Of a stretch of 64,000 bases of DNA, positions 23,849 through 35,661 are shown in pieces. The position numbers were made by a program, and so were the translations under genes. Within the stretch, counting starts at the first letter, position 1, and each line of letters opens with the position of its first letter. Source of the DNA: Ophioceras dolichostomum. Lineage: Eukaryota; Ascomycota; Sordariomycetes; Magnaporthales; Ophioceraceae. The DNA lies in assembly GCA_003049485.1 (NCBI GenBank), contig PYST01000062.1:1-64000 (forward strand). The letters are read 5' to 3'. Under the pieces are notes generated by a model. That model was given only the letters and a program-made list of their open reading frames with translations. It ran no database searches and had not been told where the DNA came from.

Positions 23849-26230
23849 GGCCGCATGGAGCCATCAAGCCGTAGTGCGCCTGTAAGGCAAGACGCAATAC
23901 GACAGAGACTCAAGCAACAACAACATCAACATCAACAACATAAGACCCGGCCGACTCACTAGTCGCATGGCCCGCCGAGGTCCCCGTCCATCTGGTCCTC
24001 ATCCATCTACCCCTCCGGCAACAGAGCTCATGGGATCATCTGTGCGCTTTACGCGAGCTGCACGATGAATCAGAGCCACGAGCAAAGACATGGTTCGATT
24101 CGATCACACGGAAAAGACCGGCGAACACGACAGTTCCGGTCATGCGGGCGGCGTTCCCTTTTTTTTTTGTCTTCTGGATCGCAGAGGTGGTCCTGGAGAG
24201 CTGGGATGGGAAAGAGCATGAAGAGCAACACCCGTAGCTCCTCTCGTTTGCCCTCCCTCCCTCGCCTCTGGACGACTGCAGCTCGGGACGGGATGTCGCT
24301 GATTCATCAAGTCCCCTTCAGTAACATGAAGCGGGATCATAAAAACAAAATGCAAGAATCGCGCAAGACATTCCGACAACGTCCCGAACTATCCGCCAGA
24401 AGGCAACCAAACCTACTACCTCCCCCGCCTTCGGTCCTCGGCACCTTGCATCTTCGAGAACAAAGAACAAAAACCCCGCCCGACCCCGACCGACTGTTCC
24501 CGGCGGAAACAGGGCGCAACGCCTCGCTTGCCGCGTGGCATCTCCCGCCCATCGCCTCGTTCGGATTGGACCAGATCACCACTCCAACCGACTGACGACC
24601 CGACCACATGAATCTTCAACCACTCATTCAGCGCATCAACATACGCAGTCTGTGGTTGGGCAATCCGTCACAATCACACAAATGGCTTTTCGGCTTGCTT
24701 GTGCTGGCCTGCTTGCCCTGCTTTTTTCCTCTTGCGCAGTGGATTTGGCGCCAATCACTCGCCCCGTCGGCCTCGCCCCGAAGCCGAGGAGCCCTCATCC
24801 CTGCGCCACCCCTCGTCAGTGCCCAGCCGCTGACGTCGATCTTTCCACTTTTCGCTTCCGCTTCTCTTGGAATCTCCGCCCCGTTTCAGCTTCAGCGCAG
24901 GGACACGAAGTTGTGGACATTTGATGATCAAAATCGTCTTCCTTTCTGCAATTTTTTTTTTTAATTCTCTCTTTTCTTTCGCTTCGTTTTGTGGCTTGGA
25001 ACTTCTCAAATCATCACATTTTGTCGACAAATTGAGCTTGGACTGAAAGAAACTTTAGATTGCTCAGCAGCAGCATGGGTTTTGTTTGTCGTTGTCCGGT
25101 TTTATTTCCGGCTGGGTTGGTCGGGTATCCCGAACTGGCGGAGGAACATAACGGGGTAGTCGTCAGCTCAGCACAGCACACACGGCGGGCAGCATGCATG
25201 GTCAGGAGTTCACGCACAACGGGGAAACGGCAGCAAGCATGATGACCATTCTTTTTTGACAAGTGATATCCTATTTATTGCCAACAAATGATACCTCCTT
25301 CGCTTTCTTAGAGACATCATGGTGAATGAACCATCTCATCGTCTCATGTCTTACATTTACGTGGCTCACCTGAACAAACCTGTGACCATAATCTCCTGTG
25401 ATCTTTTTGCACCAATCTCGCTGAAAAGCTGTCCTCGAGATCTTTTGGTGCCTCCCGTGACCCAGTCTTCGTCCGAGATGACAAGATGGATTGGCCCCGG
25501 TAGGTCGGACCTTGCCAATTTTACGGATCACCGAAGAATCCGCGAACCGAGCGAAGGGGAGACAAGGAAGGGAAGAAGTCCGTGAGCCAACACAGTTTTC
25601 GCTTGTGCAGTACTTTCGCATGTATGATGGGTACAATGGAATACGAGGTGTACGGAATAGGCTTGGCGGTTCTCTCTTTCCATCCATTCTCACGCACACT
25701 CCTTCTTCTTCTCAGCTGGTCTGGTATGGCATCGTCATCCCTGCGCAGTGTCTCGCCGACGAGTCCCCGTCGGTCTCCCTCCCAGCAGAACCCGACCCGC
25801 GAAAGCGAAGCGGTCGATCCCACCTTTAATTCTCTTGTTGGTTTCCTTTTTCGGACGACATGTCCACCAACCTGGCACAAAGGCATATGGAAAAGACGAG
25901 GCACGCTGTCCCTTCCAGATTCAGGCACGCAGACCAATATCTCCACGAGACAGGACAGGGCATGGCAGCCATGGTGCTGGGATTACCAAGGGCCTTTGCC
26001 TGCCAATGTTGGAATAGAGTTCGTCTCTGAAACGAGGATGTGCAATGGGTGTGGCCAGTAGGGCTCTCACGGCCAGTGAGCACTGACCTGAGCAGGAGAC
26101 CAGTCCAGCCAGCCTTGTGACAGGGAAGCCAGCTTGGAGTAGCATATGGCATAACCCATCCCATCCATATCCCGAAAGCAAAGCGCCTATCCTGCCTACC
26201 TCTCCGCCGAGGACGAGCTCTTGCCTGTAT

Positions 26231-26284
26231 GTAGCGTGTAGCATGTAGCATGTAGCATGTAGCATGTAGCATGTAGCATGTAGC
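26231..26284. repeat. 7-bp tandem array (GTAGCAT)
   Basis: One variant unit (GTAGCGT), six perfect GTAGCAT units and a partial unit lie head to tail. The array is intergenic and unrelated to the TTAGGG telomere repeat. Confidence 0.95.
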
Positions 26285-26483
26285 GAAAAATAGATTGAGG
26301 CTCTAACAAGAACGAGACACGCACACAGGACGACAGGACAATCTCTGTTCCTGTAAAGCATCCCTTTTTCCCCACACGCGTTTAGATGGTTAGAAATTGC
26401 CGGCTGGCAACGCGCGAAATGCGGCAACTTATCAAGTCGAGTCTGGTCCAGACGAGAAGGAAGTATCGAGTAAAAGCTCAGCT

Positions 26484-26510
26484 GAGCTTGCTGAGCTTGC
26501 CGAGCTTGCT
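26484..26510. repeat. 9-bp tandem triplicate (GAGCTTGCT)
   Basis: Three copies in a row, the middle one with a single T-to-C change. Intergenic. Confidence 0.9.
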
Positions 26511-29500
26511 TCAAGGGGGCGAATATCCGGTTCTGGTTCGGGGACTGCATATCCCATCCCGCCCATCTCCATATCTCCAGGACTCCAGGACCTTGTTTGC
26601 AACGTCAAAGGGGCTGGGCTGGACTCAGCTGAAAATAATTGATTACATTGGTAGGGAGATACGGTAACGTACATGCAGATCCGCCGAAACGAAACCATCG
26701 TCGACGGGTCGACCGGCCAGTTCGACGACGACTCGGGCATTTGTCGCATCTCACACGCCTTGGACCGGCACGCAACGACGAAGGATAGTGGCAAGCTGCC
26801 GAGTTAAGAAACCTGCGCCCCCAAGCTCCGTCCACAACACCGGTTTCTGTCAGTGTAAGTGAGCAGATACAGACATGCATGGCCTGGGGCTGTTGCCGCT
26901 AGCTTCATGTTGTCTGCACGCGATAACTGATGATAATGATGGTAATGATGGTGATTCGAGCGCATTTCTCCCAGCTAACATCTGCTGAGTTGGTCCTCCC
27001 ATTCCTATTCGCCATTACCAGTCGAGCTGCATTCGCAAGACAGCTCGGTGCAACCGAAAAATCAGGTTCGCGATTCCCACCTTCCATGCAGCTTGCAGAT
27101 GCGGTGCAGTGGTTTTCTGCGGGCAGGCCTAGCAGGCTAGTCCCGAGATGGTCGGGGCGACTACTAATTCTGGTTACAGCTTGGAGGTCTCAGCCCCCAC
27201 GATGAGAGAGAAAAAGTTGTTGCTCGTGTCTGCACCAGAGCTATGCATGTTGAGTTGCCTGCAGTCTGGATGGGACTGGCGATCTGACCCAACGGCACAT
27301 ACGATTCCACTCACCCATTCCGTGTGAGTATCGGCGTTCATACTTTGTGTGTGATTCATGAGAAAATACAGAACAGAAAAATATAGAGGATGCCATTTTC
27401 TGGCGGCTGAGCGCGTGCTTCTGCTTCTACATACGACATTACAACTACTCACGATGCTACAGAACAGATAACACTATTCTACGCATGCAACGATTTCTCT
27501 CCATTTCGAGAAAGATCATCAGAGTGTTCTCAATAATCAGTATCGCATTGGGGGCTATGCCATGCCAGTCCGTCTCGGTCGGACCCCTCGGACCGTGCCA
27601 ACGGAGAGCGGTTTCGGCGCTGAGGGTTTCCTGCACAACGACATCATCGCTGTCCTCTCGGGACGGGGCTCTTTGTGGCATTAGACTTCTGGGGCCGAAG
27701 ATGACAGTTTTACCCCTTTCCCATCATCTCCCTATTTACATAGGTCTTTTCTATTCGCGCAGTCTATCGGCTCCGAACATCACCGAGGCGCTCTACTAGG
27801 AGCTGGTCTAGCTCGCACGGTGGGGCAGTCTGGACTGGCAGTCATCAAATAGTAGCGTTGAGCTCCAGAATCGGGTGTGAGTGTGTCAGTTCAAAGTTGG
27901 GAACGGGAGGAGGAGACGGTCTAGAACCTCCCCTCCTCCCCATCTGGAATTTTGGGAAGAGTTTGGATGAGGTTCATTTGACAAGACCTGGCTGGGCAGA
28001 TACATGGTATACGGAGCCAAAGGGGACGGATGAGTTGAGAGTTGAGATGGTCGGAAGCGGTCATGATCGCTCGCCTGCAGATGCAAATGTGCAGCTTCTT
28101 CGCTCAATCTAATTAGACGTGCCGCGTGGCTGTGTATGCCCAAAATCGGTCAATGAAATGGTGATGATGCTTCTGAGGATAGCGCGATGGCGAGATAGAG
28201 CAAAGAGGCCATCCGTTGGCAGAGTGTTGGGCTAACGGCGGATTCGGACGGCCCCCGCAGCTAGCGGCAATCCCCCATCCCGCGTGCCCTCTGTTGTGAC
28301 GTTAAGGGCGGGAGGAGAAGAATGCCCTTTCCCCCCCTCTGACCTCATCATGCATGTTCTGCGATATCGTCATTGCTTGGCGCTTTTCCTCTCCTCTCCT
28401 TTTCTCTTCCCGCCTTCCCGACCCCCTTTCATTTGCTGATGAGGGCGGGGTTGTTGTTGTCGTGGATAACGGAACGTGGCCGTGGCAGTGTGCCGATGGC
28501 ACACCACGTTTCGATCTCTCTAACTCCCACTCGTCGTCCAATACAGCAGACAGCCTGAGAGATTCGTGTGTCGAAAAGGCATATAATCAGGCTTTACTTT
28601 ACAGGCGCACAACAGCTGTCTGAGGCGATTATCGATGCCCAATATCACAACTCGCCTCAGAAGAAATTGCCGGTGCTACCCATCGTCGAGGGCTGGACCC
28701 TGCAGTAAATACCTAAACCTCTAGCTAGTATCCAGTGCTTTTTTCGACGAGGCTTGGTGCTGCCCATCGACGCACCTAGGGTCTCCCTGCTTTTAGTCTG
28801 TCTCTGATGAAATGCCCGACGATATCTCATAGCACATAGATCCATCGTGAACGTCGTTTGGGCAGGAGAAACGGAGAAGGAGGGGGAGGGGGGCGTGTCT
28901 GCAGTGGAGCTCCGTTTATTCATCTACCACGAAGTTGAAGCTCCGTTTTCTGAATGGTTGCATGCGTGTATCTCCCGTCTACCCCTCAGGAAATTTGGGA
29001 ATGGCCTCTCTCTCTCTCTCTCCCCTTTAGTTTTTGCAGGGTTCAAACGGCGTGTGAGTGTAATCTGTCGGAAAATCCGTGCGATGACAGGATTCAAAGA
29101 GGGGCATCCCGGAGCAAATCGTCCGGGCTTTTCGTTGTTTGAGCTGGGGCTCTAGACCCGTCCGGAGGTTTTCCAAGGTTTTTACTATTTCAAGCTTTCG
29201 GAAGCATCCGAAACCAAGGTCGGGATGAGTTTGTCACGTGTGGACACCAAACACCAAGGCTAGAGTGAGGTAGTCGTTCGTCACCGCTTGAGCTGTGACG
29301 CAAACTCTTCTTCTTCGGCTGGTCAATACCCCGAATATTTGTTTTGATGTTGGCACATCCTTAGCCAGGCAGCGAGCCTTTCTCCTCTTCCGGACTGGCT
29401 TCTAACACTGACACGCATATCCATGTCCTCATCCGGTCTAGAACTACTGTCGGCCATGGTTGTGTATACAACAAGTACCTAGGTCGGCCAAAACCACCAT

Positions 29501-29658
29501 CCCTTTTGTTCATCCGCCGTCTTGACCTCATCCTGCAGCCTCTCCTCTCTCCAAAACGGTCTCTGAAGTGGGGGAAGGAATGACGTTAATAAACGCCTGG
29601 TTGGTGACGAGACGGAATGTATCGAGCGATGGACTAATCATCACCCGTGCATTCTTTT

Positions 29659-30198
29659 TTAAGTCAGCTGTCCATGGAGCCTATAGATATTGGGGGAAGT
29701 TGTCGGGGTGGGCAGAGCAACTGTCGAGGCAAGGTGGCACCTCCCGACCCCGAACTTTACTCTGACTTCCCCGAGGACTTCCTCCAGTACAAATAGGTTC
29801 CAGGGATAGATGACTGAGAAATGAATGTACGGCGTGGTTACGGCGTGGTGATGGTACGTTATTGGGATAGGAGGGCTTGGGCTGATGATTGCCGCACCGC
29901 TATCCCGTGGCTTGACGAGACCGTGATAGACAACAACTTCATCTCGTCTCCGCGGAGGTGGCCGGCTTAGACACACCCGCCCGTCGATGCCGTAGCTAGC
30001 TACGCGATGGCGGAAAGGCAAGGGGAGGCTCTGGTCGATCTCGACCGGTGTCACGACGGTATTTTTCCCGAGGACCTTCCGTCTAGGCTCCTTAGGAGGG
30101 AGGTCGCTGAGCTGTATCTTTGTCCATTCCACCTCGCTGCCTTACTGATTGTACGTCCTTATCTGGCCCCTTAGCATCCACGACGAGAGTTGACGCAT
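29659..30198 (-). pseudogene. possible gene relic with in-frame stop
   Basis: From an ATG at 30198 the minus strand reads 18 codons, meets TAA at 30144-30142, and then stays open in the same frame to 29659. About the first 100 codons after the stop use C/G third positions like a real gene, and contain RPPPRRRDE followed by VVVYHGL. The open part downstream of the stop has no ATG of its own. The RPPPRR...VVYHGL pattern faintly recalls the nucleoside-phosphorylase-like domain of some fungal NLR proteins, but I am not confident. The later part of the frame looks non-coding. It may be a decayed fragment or an unannotated exon. Confidence 0.3.
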
Positions 30199-30456
30199 GA
30201 GGCCGCCATGGCTCGAACGAGAGGTATTCACGGCCTGGGCTTGCGTGTAGTTGCGTCACATGCTATATGCCACCATGTCCTATCCTTGAAAATACAAAAC
30301 TACCTCGACCTAAGGTACTCAGGCTCACTAACTGACGAAGCTGTAGATCTTGACCAGTACCATTCCAGAACACCGTACGCCCCCCAATACTGTAACCCTT
30401 ATTTGCTTCCCTCATGTTTCATTACTTGACCGCCACACACCTCACCAAAATGCCTT

Positions 30457-32305
30457 TCAGCCCTCCATCCTGGTATCTTCATCCTTCTTGTTCATGTTCT
30501 TGAGCAGGTAGCTACGTTTGAAGTACTCGTTTGGATGCACAATACTCTCAAGCTGTCCTGCCGACATCACGCCGTCGTCCTTTGCCTGTTTTAACTGCAT
30601 CCTGTGGAGATGTTCGAAGACGCTGTTGTTTTGGGATGTTAATGGAGGGAGGTGGTGAAAAGGGGTATGGGATCAGGGACAGGGAGCAGGCTGCAAGGAA
30701 ATGAGAAAGGGAACGTTACGTACCGATTACAAGCCATGTGGAACTTCTGCTTCTCTTTATCCTCCTTGACACCGCTCAGCACAGCCCGGTCCGTCACGCC
30801 CGTCTGCTGCAGCAGGGCGGTCAAGTTCTCCAGGTTGAAGTGGCGGTATGGGCACCCGTGCGCCTCGCCGGGGCCCGGAGGGTGCTCGGTCAGGATCTTC
30901 TGGCAGCTAAACGGGCTATACCCCCTGCCGCGGCGGTTGGCGTCGCCGCCGACGTCGCCGTACACGTGGCGCACGTTGTACCGGTACTCCTTGTTGAAGG
31001 TGTCGTCGGAGATCTTGTGGAAGGACGAGCGCCAGAACAGCAGAGCCTCCTCGAGGCTGAGCCCGATACCCTTCAGGAAGAGCGAATACTGCAGCCTGCC
31101 AAAATGCTTCAGGTGGGCGTCGCGCCGGAGGGAGAGGTGTAGGTGCTGCATGCAGAGCGGGAAGTACTCCTTTGCCAGCTTGTCCACGTTGCCGGCCGTC
31201 AGCTCCGATCCAGGCGCGGCGGGCCCGTCATCGCCGCTGCGGTAGGAGGCGTCTGGGGTGATGAAGTTCTTGGAGAGGTGGTTGAGGATCGGGGTCAGCC
31301 GGTCATCCTCGTCCAGCCGTGGGAGGGCGCGAGCTGTGAGCTGTTTGGGGGCCAGTCTTGTTAGTTAAGAGTCTAGAGGAGCCGGGTTGATCGAAGTCCA
31401 CCACGACACAGTTTGCATCAATAAGATCAGTTCAACGGACCTCCAGTGCTTTCTCCAAACGCGACGTGAACTCTGCAACAACCATGCTCGTCTGCTCCTT
31501 GGGCGGGACATATGCCTTGCCTGCCCTGAGGAAGACCTTCCTCCCCTCTACCAGGTCCGGCACGCGCTCCCAGTCGACCTTGCGCCAGGATTCGGCATCG
31601 ACACTCCCAGAAACGGATGATCCTGCTTCCTTCTTCCAGCCCTGGCCAGCTGCCGCGGCCAGCTCGGCTGCGTACTCCCTCCGCTCCTCCTCCGAGACGG
31701 GCTCCCAGTCGAGGCTCAGCGACGAGATGAAGGCGGCGCGTTCGCGGGTGTCGTCGGCGGCAAGGCGCAGACGGAAGAGCATCGTCTCTGCGCGACTGAA
31801 GCGGCGACGCAGGTCCTCGGTCGAGGCGAAGGCCAGGCGCAGGATGAAGTGGCCGTAGTGGTCCTTTTGTCTTTGTGCCGCGAGCTGTGTCGACGCCGAG
31901 CTGTTCGAGTCCAGCGGCAGGTATTTCCTCAACAACGGCTCCATGTGCGTTATGGTCTCGGCGGGAGTCTTATTGCGGAACGAGCAGGCCTCAAGCTCGG
32001 CGAGAACTAGATGTAAGGTCAAGAGCAATGCTTGTTAGTTGAGTTCCATTCTCGATCCCGAGCAGGCGGTATCTCGGGGTTGAGGGAGTTGGATGAGGGG
32101 TTCAACGCGACATACTACGCAGCCTGTCGATCGCCCATTGTTCGAACTGCTCAAGCGTGATGTCTGCCGTTGGAGGGGTCGCGTAGAGGTTCATCCGGTA
32201 GGGGTAGTCGGTCGGTTTGTACGCCGCTTCGGCGAACTGCTTCTTGCGGTGGTCAACGACATTGCGCCTCTTGGGATCAATGCGGTGGAAATCTTGCCTG
32301 ATCAT
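30457..32305 (-). CDS. pri2: DNA primase large subunit (Pri2/PRIM2)
   Basis: Four exons: 32305-32116, 32006-31441, 31340-30724 and 30622-30457, with introns of 109, 100 and 101 bp. The product is 512 aa, close to yeast Pri2 (528 aa). The regulatory subunit of the primase-DNA polymerase alpha complex helps make RNA primers in the nucleus. Evidence includes the N-terminal ITLEQFEQWAIDRL block, the split junction reading DRLR-ILAELEACSF, and the C-terminal iron-sulfur domain. Its four cysteines are at 315, 398, 415 and 456, and this spacing (83, 17, 41) closely matches the yeast ligands. The KEYRYNVRHVYG and GEAHGCPYRHF motifs surround them. The donor of intron 2 is GTCCGT, weaker than the others, but the frame and conservation across it fit. 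Confidence 0.97.
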
Positions 32306-33504
32306 GTTGCAGGATGTGCTACGAAGCAGAAGAGGAGAGGTTCGTGGTATTGCCCAGCGCCTAGCAACGCTTGCTATGTGCTGATGACGAGAGAGAGTTG
32401 CGAGGGGTGATGATTACGGATCGCAAGCCTGTGTCGGGAGACGCGTTTGTGACGCGACTTTGGACCCCATTAAACCAGCTCTGCAGGGACGATGTAGAAA
32501 GAAAGTGGGTCGGGGCGCGTTGACCAATCAAAGCGTGAGGGGTGCCGGTTAGTCATTACACCTTGATCTGCCCCTGCCTCTCCATGTGGTGATCAACGCT
32601 GTTCTAGAGCTTCTTCGGAACAATGCATGCGTGGTTGAGATTGAGTGGGCATCTGTAGACTGGAGGGACGGTGCCTATCTTAAGTTTACTTCAATGAATT
32701 GGTCTGGGGTTGAGGTCGGATTTTCAGCTTTGGTACGGAATTCTGGACTTCCGTCCGGCAAGGTGGCCCGGCGATCTCGTATTTATTAGCAGTGCACCAG
32801 CTGTCGCTCGGCGCAGACCCGGCAGCCATGAGAATCATCAGACGGTTCACCTACGGAGGTATACCGGGGTAGAACTCCACGGGATGAAACCGAGCTGCTG
32901 GAAGTAGATGTTTCGTTTCCACGGGTCAAACTCTTCCTCCGAAGCATCAATTCAAAAAGAAAATCCCATGTCCACTCACTCCTTGGGATCCAACAAGAGC
33001 GGGAGGGACCTGGAGGGCGCCAACCGTTATTTCCAGGGACAGCTGTTGCTGGTGGATGTTGGCTAAACTGGTGCCTGCCAGCCCCTGTAGGCCTGCATCA
33101 ATATTGTCTTGATTGATCCATTTGCTGGATCCTTTGCTGGATGTGCCCACCACGAGCTACCCTCAGCTGCTCGCTACCCCGAAAACTGATAGTGGGGGCA
33201 CAACGCCGGCTGGTGCACTGTGGATTTCTTCTTTTCAGCTCGTTAACTTCGAATCTCCCCAACGTGCAGTCCCACATTCAGCTTTCCAACCTGAACGATC
33301 TTTCATGTGTTCAAGCGTTGTTCCTCCGTCTGTGTGTCGGTATATCATCCGATACAATCCCATTTGAGCTGAGGCAGAGAACTTACTCCTTCTTCTCATT
33401 AAACCACTCGCATTGCCCCGAACCTCGGCTGGCATGATGCGATTTCCGGCGATGACGGTGATGCGACCTGTATTTTGACTGCCGCCATCTTCAATAACCC
33501 GCAC
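32306..33504. other. intergenic, divergent promoter region
   Basis: About 1.2 kb between the divergently transcribed primase subunit and the Clr5-domain gene. No gene seen. It presumably carries both promoters. Confidence 0.6.
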
Positions 33505-35661
33505 ATGACGATGACGGACCGCTCGGCTGTCGGCCCGGCCGACGAAACAAGACCGCTCGCGTCCGATTCTGGAGCTGGAGGTGCCGATCTGCAGCATGTC
33601 CTAGCGCCCGCTGACCCGGTGCCGGCCGTGGCTGCGGCGGCGCCGGCGGATAGTCATGGCGACGGAGATGGCACGCCTGAAGGACCCTCCTTGGTCTCCA
33701 CTGACCGGTGGAACACTCTCAGACCCGTCATCACCAAGCTGTACAAGGAGGAAAACCGGACGCTGAAGGAAACCATGGAGATTATGGAGCGTGACCACCA
33801 ATTCTTCGCCACGGCAAGGATGTACAAGACGCGAATCAAGAATTGGGGCCTGGACAAGAAGTTCAAGGCGGATGAGGTGTTGGTCATGCTGCACGCTAAG
33901 AAGGGTCGCGAGGTTGTCAACAAGTCGACCGAATTCGTGGTCCGCGGCCGCAAAGTCGATCCTCGCCGCATGAAACGGTACCTCCAGCGCAACAAGACCG
34001 TGCTGGGCCGCTTCGACGCTGGTGAGGCTCCCGGGCCCAGCAACAACCAGCGAGTCGCCGCCGTCGTCCAGGTGCGCACACCATCACCGGAGCCCCGCCC
34101 GTCCATGTCAACTGCAACTAGTACCACTTCGCTGCCGCTTCCGCCTCCGTCCGCGGTGGCATCAGCACTCGGCCCTTACGACCAGTCTCAGTCGGAGACA
34201 CAACTACAGCTTCAGCCAGTGGCTCACCGACACCATCACTACCATCACCACCACTATCATCACCATTACCATCACTACAACGAACGAGAACAACAGCAGC
34301 AGCATCAACATCCGCTGCCCGAACCAGTGGACGATGGCCGGCACAGCCCCAGTCTCGGGTTGCCAGGCCCTGTCCGTGAGGAGGAGCGGTTGCTGCACGG
34401 CTTGCGTTCTTACATCGGAGGATCCTTCGGAGCCGGGACGTGGTACTTCGATCCTTTTGGGCGACTGCACAGCAAGAAGGGTCAGTCGGGCGAGGCGCTT
34501 CTCCTCGATGTGTGGACACGGTTCGAGGTGGTGGCATCGGGCATGGCCACCGCCGAGGACGTGAAGGTCTTCGGCACGCTCAACCCGGCTTTTGAATCGC
34601 TGCAGGAGGTGGTCCGCGAGGAGGCACCGCTCCTGATGAGTCGGGTTCTGCGGCTGTCGCGCAAGCTGCAGCTGCTGGGCAATCGCCAGTTGTGGCTGGT
34701 GCTGCTAAACTACATCGACTGCCAGACCGACCAGCTACTGGGCTCTAACCACATCCTGCGTCGCATATGGCGGCAGCTGCTGGAGCTTGAAGTGGGCGCC
34801 CGCGAGGAGTTACTGGATCGAGCATATATGATAATTGTCTCCGAGTTCGACCGCAGTTGCCACTCGGCCGTCAATTTCGGCGTGCTGGAGGCCTACCGTG
34901 ACCATTTCGACACGGTGTCGTCGCCGTCGCGGCGCAGAAACCTCGAGGCTCAGGAGACCACCCTGAGGCGCACCCTGTCACGGGTGCCGCCGCAGGCCCT
35001 CTCGACTCTGCCGATTCTAGGCTTGCGGCTACGCCTGCGGATTACCACGTCGCTCATCTGTTGTGAGAGGGGCGAGCTCGCCGCCGCCGAAACCATCTTG
35101 TCTGAACGACCAGACCTGCACCCCTCGTCGCCGTCGTTTCCCTGGCCCCGAAGCCTCTCCTCACTACCGATACCGCAGGAATGTCCTCTCTACGAGGAGT
35201 TCGCCCCTCTGGGACCCTGGGCCGTCGCTTCGCAGCACGGCGCGATGGGCCACGTCATGATGGTCAAGGGCGACATGGCCCGCGCAGAGACCTGCTTTAC
35301 CAAGGCGGTGGATCACGTCGAGAAGGCCACGGGATACAGCAACGAGAGCTGCTATGAGCGCATGTTGGCCAACCTTGAGCGACTCTACACCTTCACGGGC
35401 CAGCATGCAGAGGCAACCGTCGTCCGCCGCCGCCGCCTGCTCCGGTTGCTCGAGAATGCGCGACTAAGGGAGGAGGCTGCTGCCGCAGCAGCTGACAAGG
35501 CCGCTAGCGCCGCCGCTGCTGCCACTGTGACGGTATCTTCGGTCACAGACGCTGGTGACGGTCGTGGCGGCCTGCCTCCTCCAGCTTCACAAAGCCTAGT
35601 TGTCATCAAGCAGGAGAGCCCACCGTTCACGACCGCCTCCCTACCATCTCGCCCTCCCTGA
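33505..35661 (+). CDS. Clr5-domain fungal regulator
   Basis: Single exon of 718 aa. The frame is open upstream to a TTG at 33475, but the first ATG is 33505 (second ATG 6 bases later). Residues about 68-120 are a Clr5 domain: W-x-x-x-RPVI-x-x-LY, then a TLKETMEIME helix, then RMYKTRIKNWGLDKKFK. The domain is named after the Neurospora cellulose-response factor CLR-5 and is taken to bind DNA. Residues about 230-280 form a His/Tyr-rich then Gln-rich run. The C-terminal half is helical, rich in Leu/Arg/Glu, and may contain TPR-like repeats around 580-650 (for example the MVKGDMARAETCFTKAVDH segment), as is common in Clr5 proteins. It is probably a nuclear transcription regulator. Its targets are unknown. 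Confidence 0.88.
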   Translation: MTMTDRSAVGPADETRPLASDSGAGGADLQHVLAPADPVPAVAAAAPADSHGDGDGTPEGPSLVSTDRWNTLRPVITKLYKEENRTLKETMEIMERDHQFFATARMYKTRIKNWGLDKKFKADEVLVMLHAKKGREVVNKSTEFVVRGRKVDPRRMKRYLQRNKTVLGRFDAGEAPGPSNNQRVAAVVQVRTPSPEPRPSMSTATSTTSLPLPPPSAVASALGPYDQSQSETQLQLQPVAHRHHHYHHHHYHHHYHHYNEREQQQQHQHPLPEPVDDGRHSPSLGLPGPVREEERLLHGLRSYIGGSFGAGTWYFDPFGRLHSKKGQSGEALLLDVWTRFEVVASGMATAEDVKVFGTLNPAFESLQEVVREEAPLLMSRVLRLSRKLQLLGNRQLWLVLLNYIDCQTDQLLGSNHILRRIWRQLLELEVGAREELLDRAYMIIVSEFDRSCHSAVNFGVLEAYRDHFDTVSSPSRRRNLEAQETTLRRTLSRVPPQALSTLPILGLRLRLRITTSLICCERGELAAAETILSERPDLHPSSPSFPWPRSLSSLPIPQECPLYEEFAPLGPWAVASQHGAMGHVMMVKGDMARAETCFTKAVDHVEKATGYSNESCYERMLANLERLYTFTGQHAEATVVRRRRLLRLLENARLREEAAAAAADKAASAAAAATVTVSSVTDAGDGRGGLPPPASQSLVVIKQESPPFTTASLPSRPP

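Larger units (their letters stand above)
23849..29658. other. gene-poor stretch, 5.8 kb
   Basis: No gene recognised on either strand. It contains pyrimidine-rich patches (24600-25000), the 7-bp tandem array at 26231-26284, a 9-bp triplicate at 26484-26510, a short CT run near 29010-29030 and one ACCTAGGT copy at 29477-29484. Confidence 0.55.

Noticed and set aside
24065..24595. 176-codon frame, plus strand
   Set aside because: Irregular composition with no conserved motif; adjacent DNA is promoter-like.
26231..26284. CRISPR-like array
   Set aside because: The units are 7 bp with no spacers; this is a simple tandem repeat in a eukaryotic genome.
33475..33504. Extension of the Clr5-domain protein upstream of its first ATG
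   Set aside because: It would begin with TTG. Two ATG codons follow at 33505 and 33511.
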